Source of the DNA: Trematomus loennbergii
Lineage: Eukaryota > Chordata > Actinopteri > Perciformes > Nototheniidae
Direction: 5' to 3'
DNA: 64,000 nucleotides
Assembly: GCA_012861695.1 (NCBI GenBank)
Contig: JAAOOA010000002.1
Coordinates: 21,354,303 to 21,418,302, forward strand
A program made the translations under genes and the position numbers. Within the stretch, counting starts at the first letter, position 1, and each line of letters begins with the position of its first letter. Positions 52,924 through 64,000 of the stretch are shown here, piece by piece. The notes under the pieces are model-generated. The model was not told where the DNA came from. It made no database searches and saw only the letters and a list, made by a program, of their open reading frames with translations.

Positions 52924-55900
52924 ATGGTCCTTAAGGACAACTCACATGCGATGAAAGACATGGACATCTTCAACGGCACAGGTTTCAGTCTTAATCTTTA
53001 CGTTTGTGTTTATGTGTATGTGTGTGTGGGAGAGGGTTGACATCACCGGCACCGGCAGGCATGTGATTTGTCAGAGCAGAGCAGCCAACACCATTCCCGG
53101 GAACAAACACTCCCACCCGGCTCTCTCTGTTGGCTCCACTTACTCCTGGATAACATTTAACAGGTTTTATTCAGATGATTTCTGTTTGCAGTGCACAGCC
53201 TGCTCTAGTTTACTTAAATAAAACCTTGAGGTAGTCAACTTGATTTTTACATAAAGTAATTCCATTTTATCCTGCTTAATACTTCTCTATTACTTCCTTA
53301 CAGAGGAATAAAGCAATTTTTCTTTGACAATTTCAATTTCTTGAAGCCAATCACAAAATCACCTGATCAATTGTGATATATTTGTATATGTTAAGATGCC
53401 CAGCAGTAGCCCATATAAAGTAGTTGAGTTTAACCTTCCCTAGCTGCAACATTAAAGTGATATACTCATGAATACACCAATGATTATAATAACTCAGTGA
53501 TATGATATTCATTATTCTGAAGTTGGACATAACTATCAAGTATATTTTGATTACTTTGATATCTTTCTTAAGTAACATATCTGAGTGGTAGTACTTATTA
53601 CAACTCTGTCTGTGTCTCCTGCAGAGCCGCGAGGACCATCAGACTTTGGTAAGTTTCTTTTATCTTTTGCCCAAAACGCATAGTAAATCCCACATGTTTT
53701 TTTGTGTTATTGCAACCTCATGGAGAAAGGAGAAGTCAGGCCATCTTTAGCTGGCCTATTTCTGCTTCCTCGTAGCACTTTGAGAACCAGACACATTTGC
53801 AGCACATGTTTAATTTGCTCTGACAGATGCATTTGTGATTTGTTAATGTGACATCAGGCTAGTGAGGAGGCCCAGAGGAAACATAATAATACACAAGACC
53901 AAATAACAGCAAGCTAAACAGCATTATTAAACATTGTTCTATTTATGTTTTAAATGGTTTGCATTTAAGCCTGCAATTTATTTTAATAATTCATAAATCT
54001 ACCTATTATTTTTGTAATGTAGGCCTACTTGTATTTTACTTTTTTTTTTTTGTCAAAAATGTGTTAAAAAATCAAATTGTACTTATTCAAATTACACAAT
54101 ATCACTTGAATGTAATAATCTCTGCTGTGGTACTATTGTGACATCTTAGCTGCAGGAAACTAGTTTCTGTGTGAGTGTGGAGCCCCTGACATCTTACACC
54201 TCGACCGCAGGTGGAAATCAGTGTGCATGAGATTTATGTTCTGGTAACCATGGCAACATCACTGCTAAAACAGTTTACCACATCACATCTATATGTTTTG
54301 GTAATTGGCGGGACAATTTGGTGTCCTGATATAGAAACAAATGGATAGTGTGAATTATATAACAATTTAAGCTTGATCATATACATCAAAAAGAAATAAA
54401 CACAGAAATAAATATATACACAAAATACAAACACACAGGGTTAATATATAATTATTATTGCCGGTGTCTTTATAAATCACACTCATTAAATAATGGCACT
54501 TACTCTGTGAGATATTGCCCTTTTGCCCACAGGTTTAATAATTCTTTAACATGTGAAAACCTTTTTTCTGATGTATGTGTAAGCTGTAAGAAAAACTAGT
54601 GGAAAACCCTAAAATATGCGTTAAATTATGAGTCCTTAGAGATCCTAAATATATTACTACAATGTCCTTTTATACTAGTTCATCAGCAGAGTTCCTTCTT
54701 ATTTTTGGATGTTTCACCATCTTTATATCCTTCTGTTATAATAAATTAAATAAATTGCTCTTTTTGTAATTTCACAGTACAGGTACTATGTAACAAAATT
54801 GTTCCTCTGCATTTGACCCATCCTAGTGTTAGGAGCAGTGTGCTGCTGTGTCCGGCGCCCGGGGAGTAGTGTAGGGAACGGTGCCTTGCTCAGGGACACC
54901 TCGGTAGCACTTGGTCTTGCCGGGACTCAAACTGGTGACCTTCCAGTTGCCAAGCCAAGTCCCTATCGACTTCGCCACCACCGCTTATATATCATCAGCT
55001 ATGAAGTTTTCATAAAAAATATTATTATTTTCCAGACCTCATTCAGGAGATCATCACAGAGGACGGGGGACAGCGGCTGCAAGCCCTCCTGCCCGGCCCC
55101 CCCGCTCCTCCTGCTGACCTCTGCCAGCCTCAGAACCACAGGCTGCTCCAGCAGAGCTCCTCTCCGCTCTCTCAGCCTGTGCTAGTGGCGAGAGGCACCG
55201 CGTGTCAGGTGAGAGGGTAAAACACATCTTGTGGTGTGCTGTCACACTGTGGTGTTTTGTACCAGTGTAGTCATTTGTGTTGTTTCTCAGTTATAGGTTT
55301 CCTACATTTCCCAAAATGACTGTAGGCAACACCCAGAGTACTGGGCCTGGCTCAACTGCAAATGGGGCGACAACAGGCCTTTATAACCATGGATAAAGTT
55401 AAATTATATACAATACAGACCTCTTATTATTAAATATTGTAAACACAGTTAGAGAAGCATAATGTTGCCTTAATGTCAAGACTTATTACTAATAATTTAG
55501 ACCGTTAATAGAAAGTCTACCATTTTACTCTGTCTGCCAGACCTATGGCTTTTCCACAGCTTGTCCTTATCTAACATAGACTTCATTAAAACAAATGTCA
55601 GTTTACCTACTTGTTGGTTGTCAAAAATAATTTCACAAATGTTGTTATTCTTTAAATGAAATATTGAGCAAAAAGGACATGGATATAAGTATTCCAGATT
55701 CTCAAACACACGTTTCTGTTGCTGTTGTTTTGTTTTTGTAATTTATCTGATTAGCCTTAAAGTATAGGAAACCCTTCAGTTCACACTGTTACCTTGAGCT
55801 CTTGAAGCTTGATGTCATTTCTCACAATTTTCTCTGACATTTTAAAGATTCACCAATTGAACAACTAAAACATCTGCAGATTTACCACTGAGAAAAAGTG

Positions 55901-58900
55901 TTTGTTGCACACCTAGAATATACCCACATTTTGTTATATGCAGCCACAAACAAATGTTTACACCTCAATGTTATTTAGTCCTTACTGCCCTTATGTTGAT
56001 ATTGAATATGCTTGTGAATAATCATTCTCTGTTACGATGAACTCAAAATGGGACTGCAGATTTAGTGGAAAAGTATTTGTTGTATGGATTTAATGTTGGT
56101 GGAATTCACTGCAGTGTAGTACACGTGTAGCCTGCAGAGGGCTGGTTGTTGTTGAGAGGAGTATTCAGGCAGCTCGGGCTCTTACCATAAAGCACGTGGT
56201 TTACAGCTCAGACGTGTTGTAATCTGATGACACTACAGTGAAGATGTGGCATCCTCAGAGAGCTCTTAATGTAAGGCACAAGAAGACAGCCTAAAGTCTT
56301 TATTAGCAAAGGATCTGCATGTGAAATTGCAAAAATGGGTTTTTGTATTCAAATACTGTTTGTTAAGAGGGACTTGCAGCTGTGATAGAGGCTGACACAC
56401 CTCCTCCGCATGCTTTTCTGTGGGAGGAGGCTGAGAGAGAGAGAGAGGAGGAGTGGATGGAACAACTGTAATATGACTCCCTTTTTCAGTTTGACGTCCT
56501 TTCTGTTTACAAGCCAAACCCACCAAGGGGTGAAAGTTCACATTCTTCTTCCTGAGACGCTTCTTCAATTGGTCGATTGGTTGAGCTGACTTCCTATTTC
56601 CTGTTCGCTGCTCACTCTGCCAGGCTATTGTTTAGCTCCAGTGTTTTCAGGCTAACAGGTTTGGCCAGGCTTTGACAATAGACGTCTGTTTCTTGACCGG
56701 ATATTGTGAAGCATGATCTCATGCTGAGGCATCACCCTGATCTCTGCTGCAGTTTAATGAGCTCCCAGCCTGAGTTTCTGCTTCACAGGTGACAGAGAGG
56801 TCAACTTCTATTCTTCTTTGTTCCCTACAGGTTTGATTTCTCATCTGTCATTACATTGATGCTTCAGATAAACGTAATACTTGAGGGTGTTTTTATATAT
56901 TCTTCCTTTTACGTCACGTGTAACCCATTCAGAGACCTAAGTGAACAGAACTTAACAAGTGAAGCAAGGGAGCCCTGCAGAGACTGTAGCTAGAGAAAGT
57001 AAAAGCAGCATGAGAGACATGCAAGAGTCTTGAGAGGGATGGAAAATAGGGTATCTGTGGTGTAAGGGGGAATAAGACATTGAAGCGAAGGAGGAGTCAA
57101 ATGAGCGCATGGTTGTTGCATTGATAGAGAGACAAGAAGGGTAGGAAGATAAAACGTGTAGTGACTCACTTCATTTCACTTCAGACATGCACAATGCTTC
57201 ACCTACAGTGTTATCTGCTTGAATGGTAGCTTATCTTATATATACTTTAGATTTGTCTCTGATTGTAAGTTTATGTTGTTTTCTGATTCTACGGGAAGGT
57301 TATTCATTAATTTTTTTTATTACGAGTCAAATATTGTATCATTTACTTATTTGACCCTTAAAGAAATGTTTATAAGGTTAAATGTGTCATTGTTGTAACT
57401 GATAACAATCCATAATCATCCATAAAAATGACCCCAAGAGATTGGCTTATACATTTAGGTGTTTATTTGACTAACTTGTCATCTAACTATTACCGCCTGT
57501 ATTCCTCCTAAATTCAACAAAAGTTAGATAATGTCTTATTTGCGTATATCAGAAGTTTGGGAATCATTGGGTCTTTTTATCAAAAATATTAATCTAAATA
57601 TATTTGAATAATATTAATGTAAGTGTGAAATGGTAATGCTAGCCCTAATTGCTCCCAAATGAATACCCAACAGTGTGTGTGTGTGTGTTTATCTCTGCTG
57701 TGATCCGGTGGCCCCTTCTAGCCCTAATTGTGTGTGTGAATAGGTGAACGTGGGACTGGGTTCTAAAAGCTGTTTGAGTGGTCAAAAAACTGGAAACGTT
57801 TTATAATTTGGCAGTGTAGAAATATAGAGTAGCAGGTAATGACATTATCTTTAGATGGATATTATTACGCCTCAAGAGCACACAATAGAAGTTGCTACAT
57901 GTTTTGTAGGAATTCAGCTTGATAAGTGTCCATGTTTTCTGCTCCAGCCATTTGAAACAGTTTCTTTATTCTCTTGAACCTCTTTTATGCAGCTGTCTTG
58001 ACCACGTCTCCAATGAAAGAGAGGTTGCCAACTTCAATGGGTCTTACCAGGTTGGATAAATGATAAATAACAATGTTTATAATGTTGTTCTATTGTTTCT
58101 CCACAGCCAACCTGCACCTTCCCTCAGCCCCCGTCCTGCCCTTCCAGAGAGATGGCTCATCCTTCCCGACCTTTTGCATCCAGTTCCTCTCGGCGTGGTC
58201 GAGGCTCCTCGTGTTCGCTGGCTTCCAAGAGCTCCAGCGGTGTTTCCTCTCAGAACCGCGGAGGCGACAGCGAGATGCTGGAGCGGCTACTGAACAAGCC
58301 CAAGCTGGTGGTGGTGGAGGAGCCCAAGGAGAGAGGCATGAGGTTTCGCTATGAGTGTGAGGGGCGCTCGGCCGGAAGCATCCCGGGGGCGTCCAGCACC
58401 GAAACCAACAAGAGTCAGCCTGCCATCGAGGTAAACACATTACACTTACATTTGTTAATTCGTGTTAGATCTTAAAGGGGGTTTACTAGCTCTCAGTGGC
58501 AGTTAGAGAAGTTTTAACCACAGTTGATAATGTTTGGTGTGTACACTTGAACCCCTTGTTGCGAGGAGGGTGGAGCTGCAAGGATGTGGGTTGCTAGTCA
58601 ATAAGAAAGTCCCCACAAATCCCAGCCGAAGTGTGGTCAAAGAGGGGCGGTTTGTCACCTTCCCACATTCTGACAACACTACTACACTTTCATCTTCGCG
58701 TTATACAAACATACATATCACACAACGAAGAGGAAACACAAGGTGTGTGAGGATTTTGTCAATGAAAAATCTGTGGATTTCTGCAATTCATGTAAATGAA
58801 ATGTAGATATCTTAGTAAAACCCCTAATTAATATTTAATTTTGGCATTTCCGTTCTTTTTGGTGAACTGATACTACATGGACTGGTTATCAGATATTTGT

Positions 58901-59670
58901 CACAAACAGGTCAGTTATAATAGATAGAAATAAAAGCAATGGAGTCTTCAAATGCAGAAGTAAGAAGATTGAATATGCTAAATATATGCACAAACACAGA
59001 CACCCAATGGTGTGAAGAACAGAAAGAAGGCTTTGATTGGCAGATCATCTGAATTTCTCCTGTATTTCTTAATATTTATTTTATTAAATCTTCACAATGT
59101 TTCTCAATTTGAAAGCTCCCTTCTTGTTTCTGTTGTCTTGTAATATCTTGCCATGTTGCGCAATGTGTGTTTTTATGTCACAGATGCCTTGTCATTTTGA
59201 CTCCCCCAAACTTCTGTATTTAATCTTCCTGTTCTCTCTTTCAGATTCAAGGTCCCATCGAACACTTAAAGAGGGTCACAGTTACTGTTTCCTTGGTGAC
59301 CAAAGACCCTCCACACCGGCCTCACCCCCACTGCCTTGTGGGTAAAGACTGCCCGAATGGATCAGGAATCTGCGTGGTCACGCTCAACCCTCACAGCAAC
59401 CGACGTCACAGGTGCTCCTCCCATCCCTCTTTCATCTCCTGCATCAACATGCCACTTTTTATCAAACAGTTTATTCCTCAGACTCGTACAGTAACCTCAT
59501 TATACATTTGTTGTATTGTCCATCATACAAAATAGTAAGTATTTATTGTCTTCTGGACTTGAAGCTTTAGTAACCTTGGGATCCAGTGTGTGAGGAGGAA
59601 AGAGCTGGATGTTTCACTTCAGAAGAGAAGAAACCAAAATATCGACCCCTTTCAAAGTAAGATGAAACAA

Positions 59671-59757
<87 letters not shown>

Positions 59758-61407
59758 GCACAGTTAATATTGTTATGTTTGTACACATCAATACATTTGA
59801 AATACAAATGGATGGCACAGTTTCCTCTTTCTTGCTGTTGAAATTCATTAAGACTTATTTTGTGTCTTCCCCCCAGCTGGTCACACAAAGGGCATTGAGG
59901 ACATGGACATGAACGTGGTACGTCTGTGTTTTCAGTGTGAGTTTGAGTGGGACGACGGGGGGAAGGACTGTCTCAGCCCAGTGCTGTCCAACCCCATCTA
60001 TGACAAGAGTAAAAACAGTCTCTTGATTAAACCGCACCAACCATGTGTTAATGTGTTTCCTGATTCTCACGCGTTGTTGCATGTTGTGTTTTGTTTGTTC
60101 ACAGAGGCCACGACCACATCTCAGCTGAAGATCGGACGTTTTAACCAGTACAGAGGCTCCTGCGCCGGCAAGACGGAAATCTACATGTTGTGTGACAAAG
60201 TGCAGAAAGGTAAGAGGACGTTTATTTGTGTTATATTTGTGAACGGCCAAACGTTTTTTTTTGTATTTTTAGGCAAAGACCAATTCTATAAAACGTATTT
60301 CTTTGTTCATTTTTAGTAGTTAAAGGGGTTTCTGTTACCCTGCCAAAAGACAATTAACATTTAAAAAAAGTCAGGTATCATGAACTTAACTTGAAGCAAG
60401 GGAAGTCACATAAAAGTGGTTGTATAATGTTATGCCTCTTTGTGTAATGTATAACCTGATATTCTGTAACCAACTGTTATTTCAAAATTAGGAAGTATTT
60501 TTCTCATTGATTTTGATTGCCCTGGCTTTGCGTGTCGTTGATTCACAGATGACATCGAGATCATCTTCAGGCGAGGCTCGTGGAAGGCGTGCGGGGAGTT
60601 TGCGCAGACAGACGTGCACCGGCAGATCGCCATCGTGTTCAAGACCCCGCCCTACCAGGAGCAGGACCTCACGGAGGAGGTGGAGGTCAGCGTGGTCCTG
60701 CGGCGGCTCTCGACCAGATGGAGAGCGAGTCGATCACCTTCACGTACCTGCCGCACAACCCGGGTCAGTCAGCGCTGTCTGTAGGGCGGTTTACTTGATG
60801 TGAAGCAAAAGCATCAGATCATCTTACTGGCCGAAACAAAAAACATCAGGTCAATTATTATTTCCTCTTTTCAGATCCATACGAGGTGAAACGGAAGAGA
60901 AAGATAAAGTCGGACATCAGCTTCAGAGAGAAATCGTGTGGGACAGGTGAGGCCTGAAAGACTTTTCTTACATTCAATTTATGGATCCTTCTTTCATGTT
61001 TACTTCTTCCGGAGGCAGGTGGAGGTGAACTGATTCAATGAAGCAAGAAGTCTTTGTGTCCGTTTGACATTTTTGTATTTTTAGCAGCTAACATTTTGAC
61101 TTGTCACAGCAGGTAAAGCACAGGTGATACCGATTATATTAACAAAGGCTCTGTTGTATTAAAGCTGAGAAGATGTGCGTTAGTAATTTACACTACATGT
61201 TTAAATCTGCCCAGAATGACCAGAATCTGCCCCTTCTATGTTCACACTAAATGTAGGCAAAGAAGTCACATATACAATTACTGTGACTATAATGTTCTTA
61301 TTATAATTGTGTTATAGCTTATTTAATTTATATTTAAGGCACAATTCTGTATTCAAGATGATTGTCAGCTCTGAAAAAATATATAAAGAAACGCAAATAT
61401 ACCATGT

Positions 61408-61481
<74 letters not shown>

Positions 61482-62250
61482 TACTAAGGTAGAATACAAA
61501 TATATTCTTTATGAAAGGTAGGATTTATAGCAGTATTTATTAGACTGCATTCGTTTTAGCTAGGTGTTCCCAATTAACGGGATGTGTCTATATTCATATT
61601 TTAATATATTACACGTAAGGAGGGTTTTGTTATCACTGAAATGTCTTGAAATAACTACATTTATTTTAGGCTTTAGATATTAACAAGCTTCAAATTGCAA
61701 CAATCTCATGTCATGATCCAAGTTCAACGTTTTCTACCTTATAACAGACCTTTCATTACGTTTGTATTTCCTCCCTAACCCAACCTGTTCCTCTCCTGCA
61801 GCAGACGGGGCCCCTGCAGCGGAGCAGCCCTTTCACTTCCCGCAGCCTCAGACCATGATGCCCCCGGAGGACCGGCTCTGTGCCCCCCAGCCCGGGACCT
61901 TCGCTCAAGAGGAGATGCAGTACAGCGAGCCCCAGGACTCCAACACCGACACCGACACAACGACAATCATCAACCAGATCCTGGAAATACCTGAACTGCG
62001 GGAAATGCTTTCAGACCCGAGCTTCAACATGTCCCTGTCCTCTGGCTTTGAGCAGGGGCCCGATGCAAACCTCTCGTTTGCAAACATGGATTTTAACTTA
62101 AACCAGAACTTTAGCACATACTCTCAGGACTTTTCCCATTACAGCGACTTGCAGTTCAACATGCTCGTCAATGAGAGCCAGGCTCCGCAGGCAGAGGCCC
62201 AGGACAGCCCCTCCAACATGGTTCAGGTGAAGACAGAAGAAGAGCTATGA
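52924..62250 (+). CDS. relb: RELB NF-kB subunit
   Basis: Exons: 52924-52981, 53625-53648, 55036-55208, 58107-58430, 59245-59411, 59565-59656, 59877-60008, 60105-60209, 60549-60763, 60875-60946 and 61802-62250. Corrected length is about 603 residues (human 579). RELB pairs with p52 or p50 as the effector of non-canonical NF-kB signalling, in lymphoid organ development and immune gene control. The N-terminal module ([16 protein letters not shown]) precedes the Rel homology domain. The DNA-contact loop [16 protein letters not shown] matches RELB rather than RELA or REL. It is followed by [15 protein letters not shown] and the IPT part ([15 protein letters not shown]). The nuclear signal KRKRKIK follows, then an acidic Ser/Gln-rich activation region ending VQVKTEEEL. 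The frame breaks at ~60708-60711 ([14 protein letters not shown]). That exon is 215 nt between phase-1 introns, so one base is missing. It follows clptm1 as in human. Confidence 0.94.
53649..55035 (+). other. relb intron 2
   Basis: AT-rich, with a SINE at its 3' part (54753-54990, ending about 45 bp before the exon 3 acceptor). Nothing else was recognised. Confidence 0.6.
54753..54990 (-). mobile_element. tRNA-derived fish SINE
   Basis: On the minus strand, GGCTTGGCAACTGG resembles a Pol III A box, and CCAGTTTGAGTCCC is a B-box-like GTTYRANTCC. A conserved body follows (plus strand GCCTTGCTCAGGGACACCTC, TTTGACCCATCCTAGTGTTA). This is a common teleost short interspersed repeat; I do not assign a named family. 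Confidence 0.65.
55209..58106 (+). other. relb intron 3
   Basis: A 2.9-kb intron with no recognised gene. A GA-rich tract lies near 56429-56450 and a short GT repeat near 57674-57689. Confidence 0.6.
59672..59756. repeat. (CA)n(CATACA)n microsatellite next to a splice donor
   Basis: CA repeats followed by CATACA hexamers begin 15 bp after the relb exon 6 donor at 59657-59658. Length variation here could affect donor use, though the donor AAAGTAAGA itself is strong. Confidence 0.95.
61412..61476. repeat. (AT)n microsatellite in relb intron 10
   Basis: About 32 uninterrupted AT units. Confidence 0.97.
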
Positions 62251-63690
62251 GGGCGGGACAGTCGGGGTCATGAAGCGCCCTCACACACTCTCTGTCCACT
62301 GTAAAAGAAACATTTTGGGTAACATTTTGGTCATAGCTCCTATTTGCGTTCTTGCTTAGAATGACCATATCCAGAGTGATATCTATCTCTGCAATGAAGT
62401 AAATAGGTGTATTTCCCAAAATGTTCTCCCTTGACTCCTCTGGATTTACAGCCAGATGATGCTGCTCCAGCTGCTTGCACTGTGAAGCTGTCTGTCCTCT
62501 CACTAATGTCTTTGTCTGAAGACCTTGCCGGTCAAGGCTTTAAGGAACAAGTTAACATTCCATCATATGTGGTAGTGAATGCTGTCAGCATTAATGGTCA
62601 GAAGAAGGTGATTCCCATGGTCAATGTGGGTCTTAAAAAGAGAACTTAACCTTCATCTTAACCTAGGAAACAACAGAAACCCTCCCATGAATTGCCTTCC
62701 ATTGTAGTAAATGATTGGTGAGGTCACTTTTAAATGTTGAAATGTAATCTTTGTCTAAGATCTATTATGTTTGCTTTCACATGATTTTGGGAGAAAAACA
62801 CGACTTCCTACAAGAAGTTGATGTACAGTTTTGTTTTAAAACACGAAAAGTCTCAAGTAGTAGTTTCAGATCTGCGCTTCACATTGTCTTCTCTGATGTA
62901 GCTGTCACACTAGCTGGCTTAATATTTAATCAAACTAAATACAATAGAAACCAGTCCTTCTCTTATTTATAGCTCTGTCCGTGTCACTTCCCATTGTTCT
63001 GCAGTTTCACTCTCGTGCAAAACAGTCAAATTCCTTGTCACATGTCCAACTTCAACCCCTCACTGGGGCATGTTTGGGTCAATAATTCATCAAATAAAAT
63101 GTCCGTCTGTTATTTTTGTGTTGTCGTTTCTTCCTCTGAAACACACTTATTCTTCTGGGAGGTTCTGATAAAGATTGAAGAGCAAGAAAAGCACTTTTAA
63201 ACATGTCCTTCGGCTGCTTGCCAACTCACGTTCCTAACGTACTTGTTTATTTCTAGAAACAATGAATCTTGGCAATAACACAAGATGGTTTTATGTTTCA
63301 AATGTCAACATTGAGTCTTTGAGAGAAACGCTCAGGTGAAAGGTTCTCTTTGTGTTTATGGTTATTTCACACCTTGTGTTCTCTTTATTTGCAGTTTCTC
63401 ATCTTCACACAATGTGTTTTTCTTGGAAAGCTGACATATTTAACAGTAATCCAGAGCGAAATGCATTTGGATTATTGCGTAACTCCAGGAAGTTTCATAG
63501 ATTGACAGATTGGGAAATAGCTGAACTACAAAATGTCCAATGTGTCCGTTTTGATACCATTTATGGTTGGATTAAAATCTTTCACTATTTAAATTCTCTG
63601 TTTATTTACTTACAGTGAGCCAGCATATAACTGACCACGGCACAGGGAAACTATACTCAAACACAATAAACGTTCCTTTTAATTCAGAGT
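62251..63690 (+). other. relb 3' UTR
   Basis: Runs to an AATAAA at 63665-63670. An internal AATAAA lies near 63094. No coding region was seen. Confidence 0.6.
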
Positions 63691-64000
63691 TGTTTACTGA
63701 CGTAGCTTATTTTAAGTTTATTCAAAAACACAAGTGTTGAGTTGACGTTCTCAACCGTACAGACGCTTGTTAGGTTGACACAAAACAATTATCTTTCTCA
63801 TGACATCAGGCAGCTTCTTTTAATTGTATGTCAGTCAGTTTTGCTAAATAGATGATTTGGTTTATAAGTTTCATGAAACATTCTTCTTTAACCTCATTGA
63901 CTAAGTGATCATGAGTCTAAAGTGGAATCTTCAAAGGGATTGAACAGCTCAAAAATATACAATTTAAAATCAAATAACCAACACATTTATCAGAAATTCA
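63691..64000. other. Downstream intergenic sequence
   Basis: AT-rich, with no feature I can support before the window ends. Confidence 0.5.

Noticed and set aside
54900..54990. A functional tRNA gene on the minus strand
   Set aside because: Only degenerate A- and B-box-like words are present, with no cloverleaf; the context is a SINE.
54826..55185. 119-codon frame [15 protein letters not shown] as a separate protein
   Set aside because: Its first half is SINE sequence and its second half is relb exon 3 read out of frame.
52924..62250. RELA or REL instead of RELB
   Set aside because: [16 protein letters not shown] with ASSTE, and adjacency to clptm1, fit RELB.

Overview
This is a vertebrate, almost certainly teleost fish, nuclear window. 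Genes are split by short GT-AG introns, the proteins are vertebrate orthologues, and the non-coding DNA holds fish-typical GT/AT microsatellites, TTAA-flanked MITEs, hAT relics and a tRNA-derived SINE. The compact spacing suggests a percomorph; species cannot be named from sequence alone.

Layout: the 3' end of sipa1l3 (+, 516-1052, long 3' UTR); rrm1 (-, 5262-9123); qpctl (+, 10372-15163); a short Six1/2-type gene, probably six9 (-, 17084-18849); six5 (-, 21315-26274); a nest of transposons (26516-31078); tbcb (+, 34439-36619); clptm1 (+, 39212-50079); relb (+, 52924-62250). Human orthologues of sipa1l3, qpctl, six5, tbcb, clptm1 and relb all lie on 19q13, and CLPTM1 and RELB are neighbours there, so this is a conserved synteny block. 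rrm1 is the outsider: its human orthologue is on 11p15.

The genes do not form one pathway. They cover a RapGAP-like scaffold, dNTP synthesis, N-terminal pyroglutamate formation in the Golgi, two SIX homeobox factors, tubulin folding, an ER/Golgi multipass protein and non-canonical NF-kB.

Most notable points: (1) rrm1 has about 660 codons fused in one 1,982-bp exon, while its first and last two introns remain. (2) Six other genes carry small indels (about eleven) that break otherwise conserved frames. Intron phases come out right only when each is corrected, so consensus errors are far likelier than six dead genes. (3) A transposon nest can be resolved into at least five insertions by target-site duplications. 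(4) Promoter motifs fit the genes: two kB sites before relb, a perfect heat-shock element before tbcb, TCTCGCGAGA before clptm1, and E2F/CCAAT sites at rrm1. No wholly new system was found.
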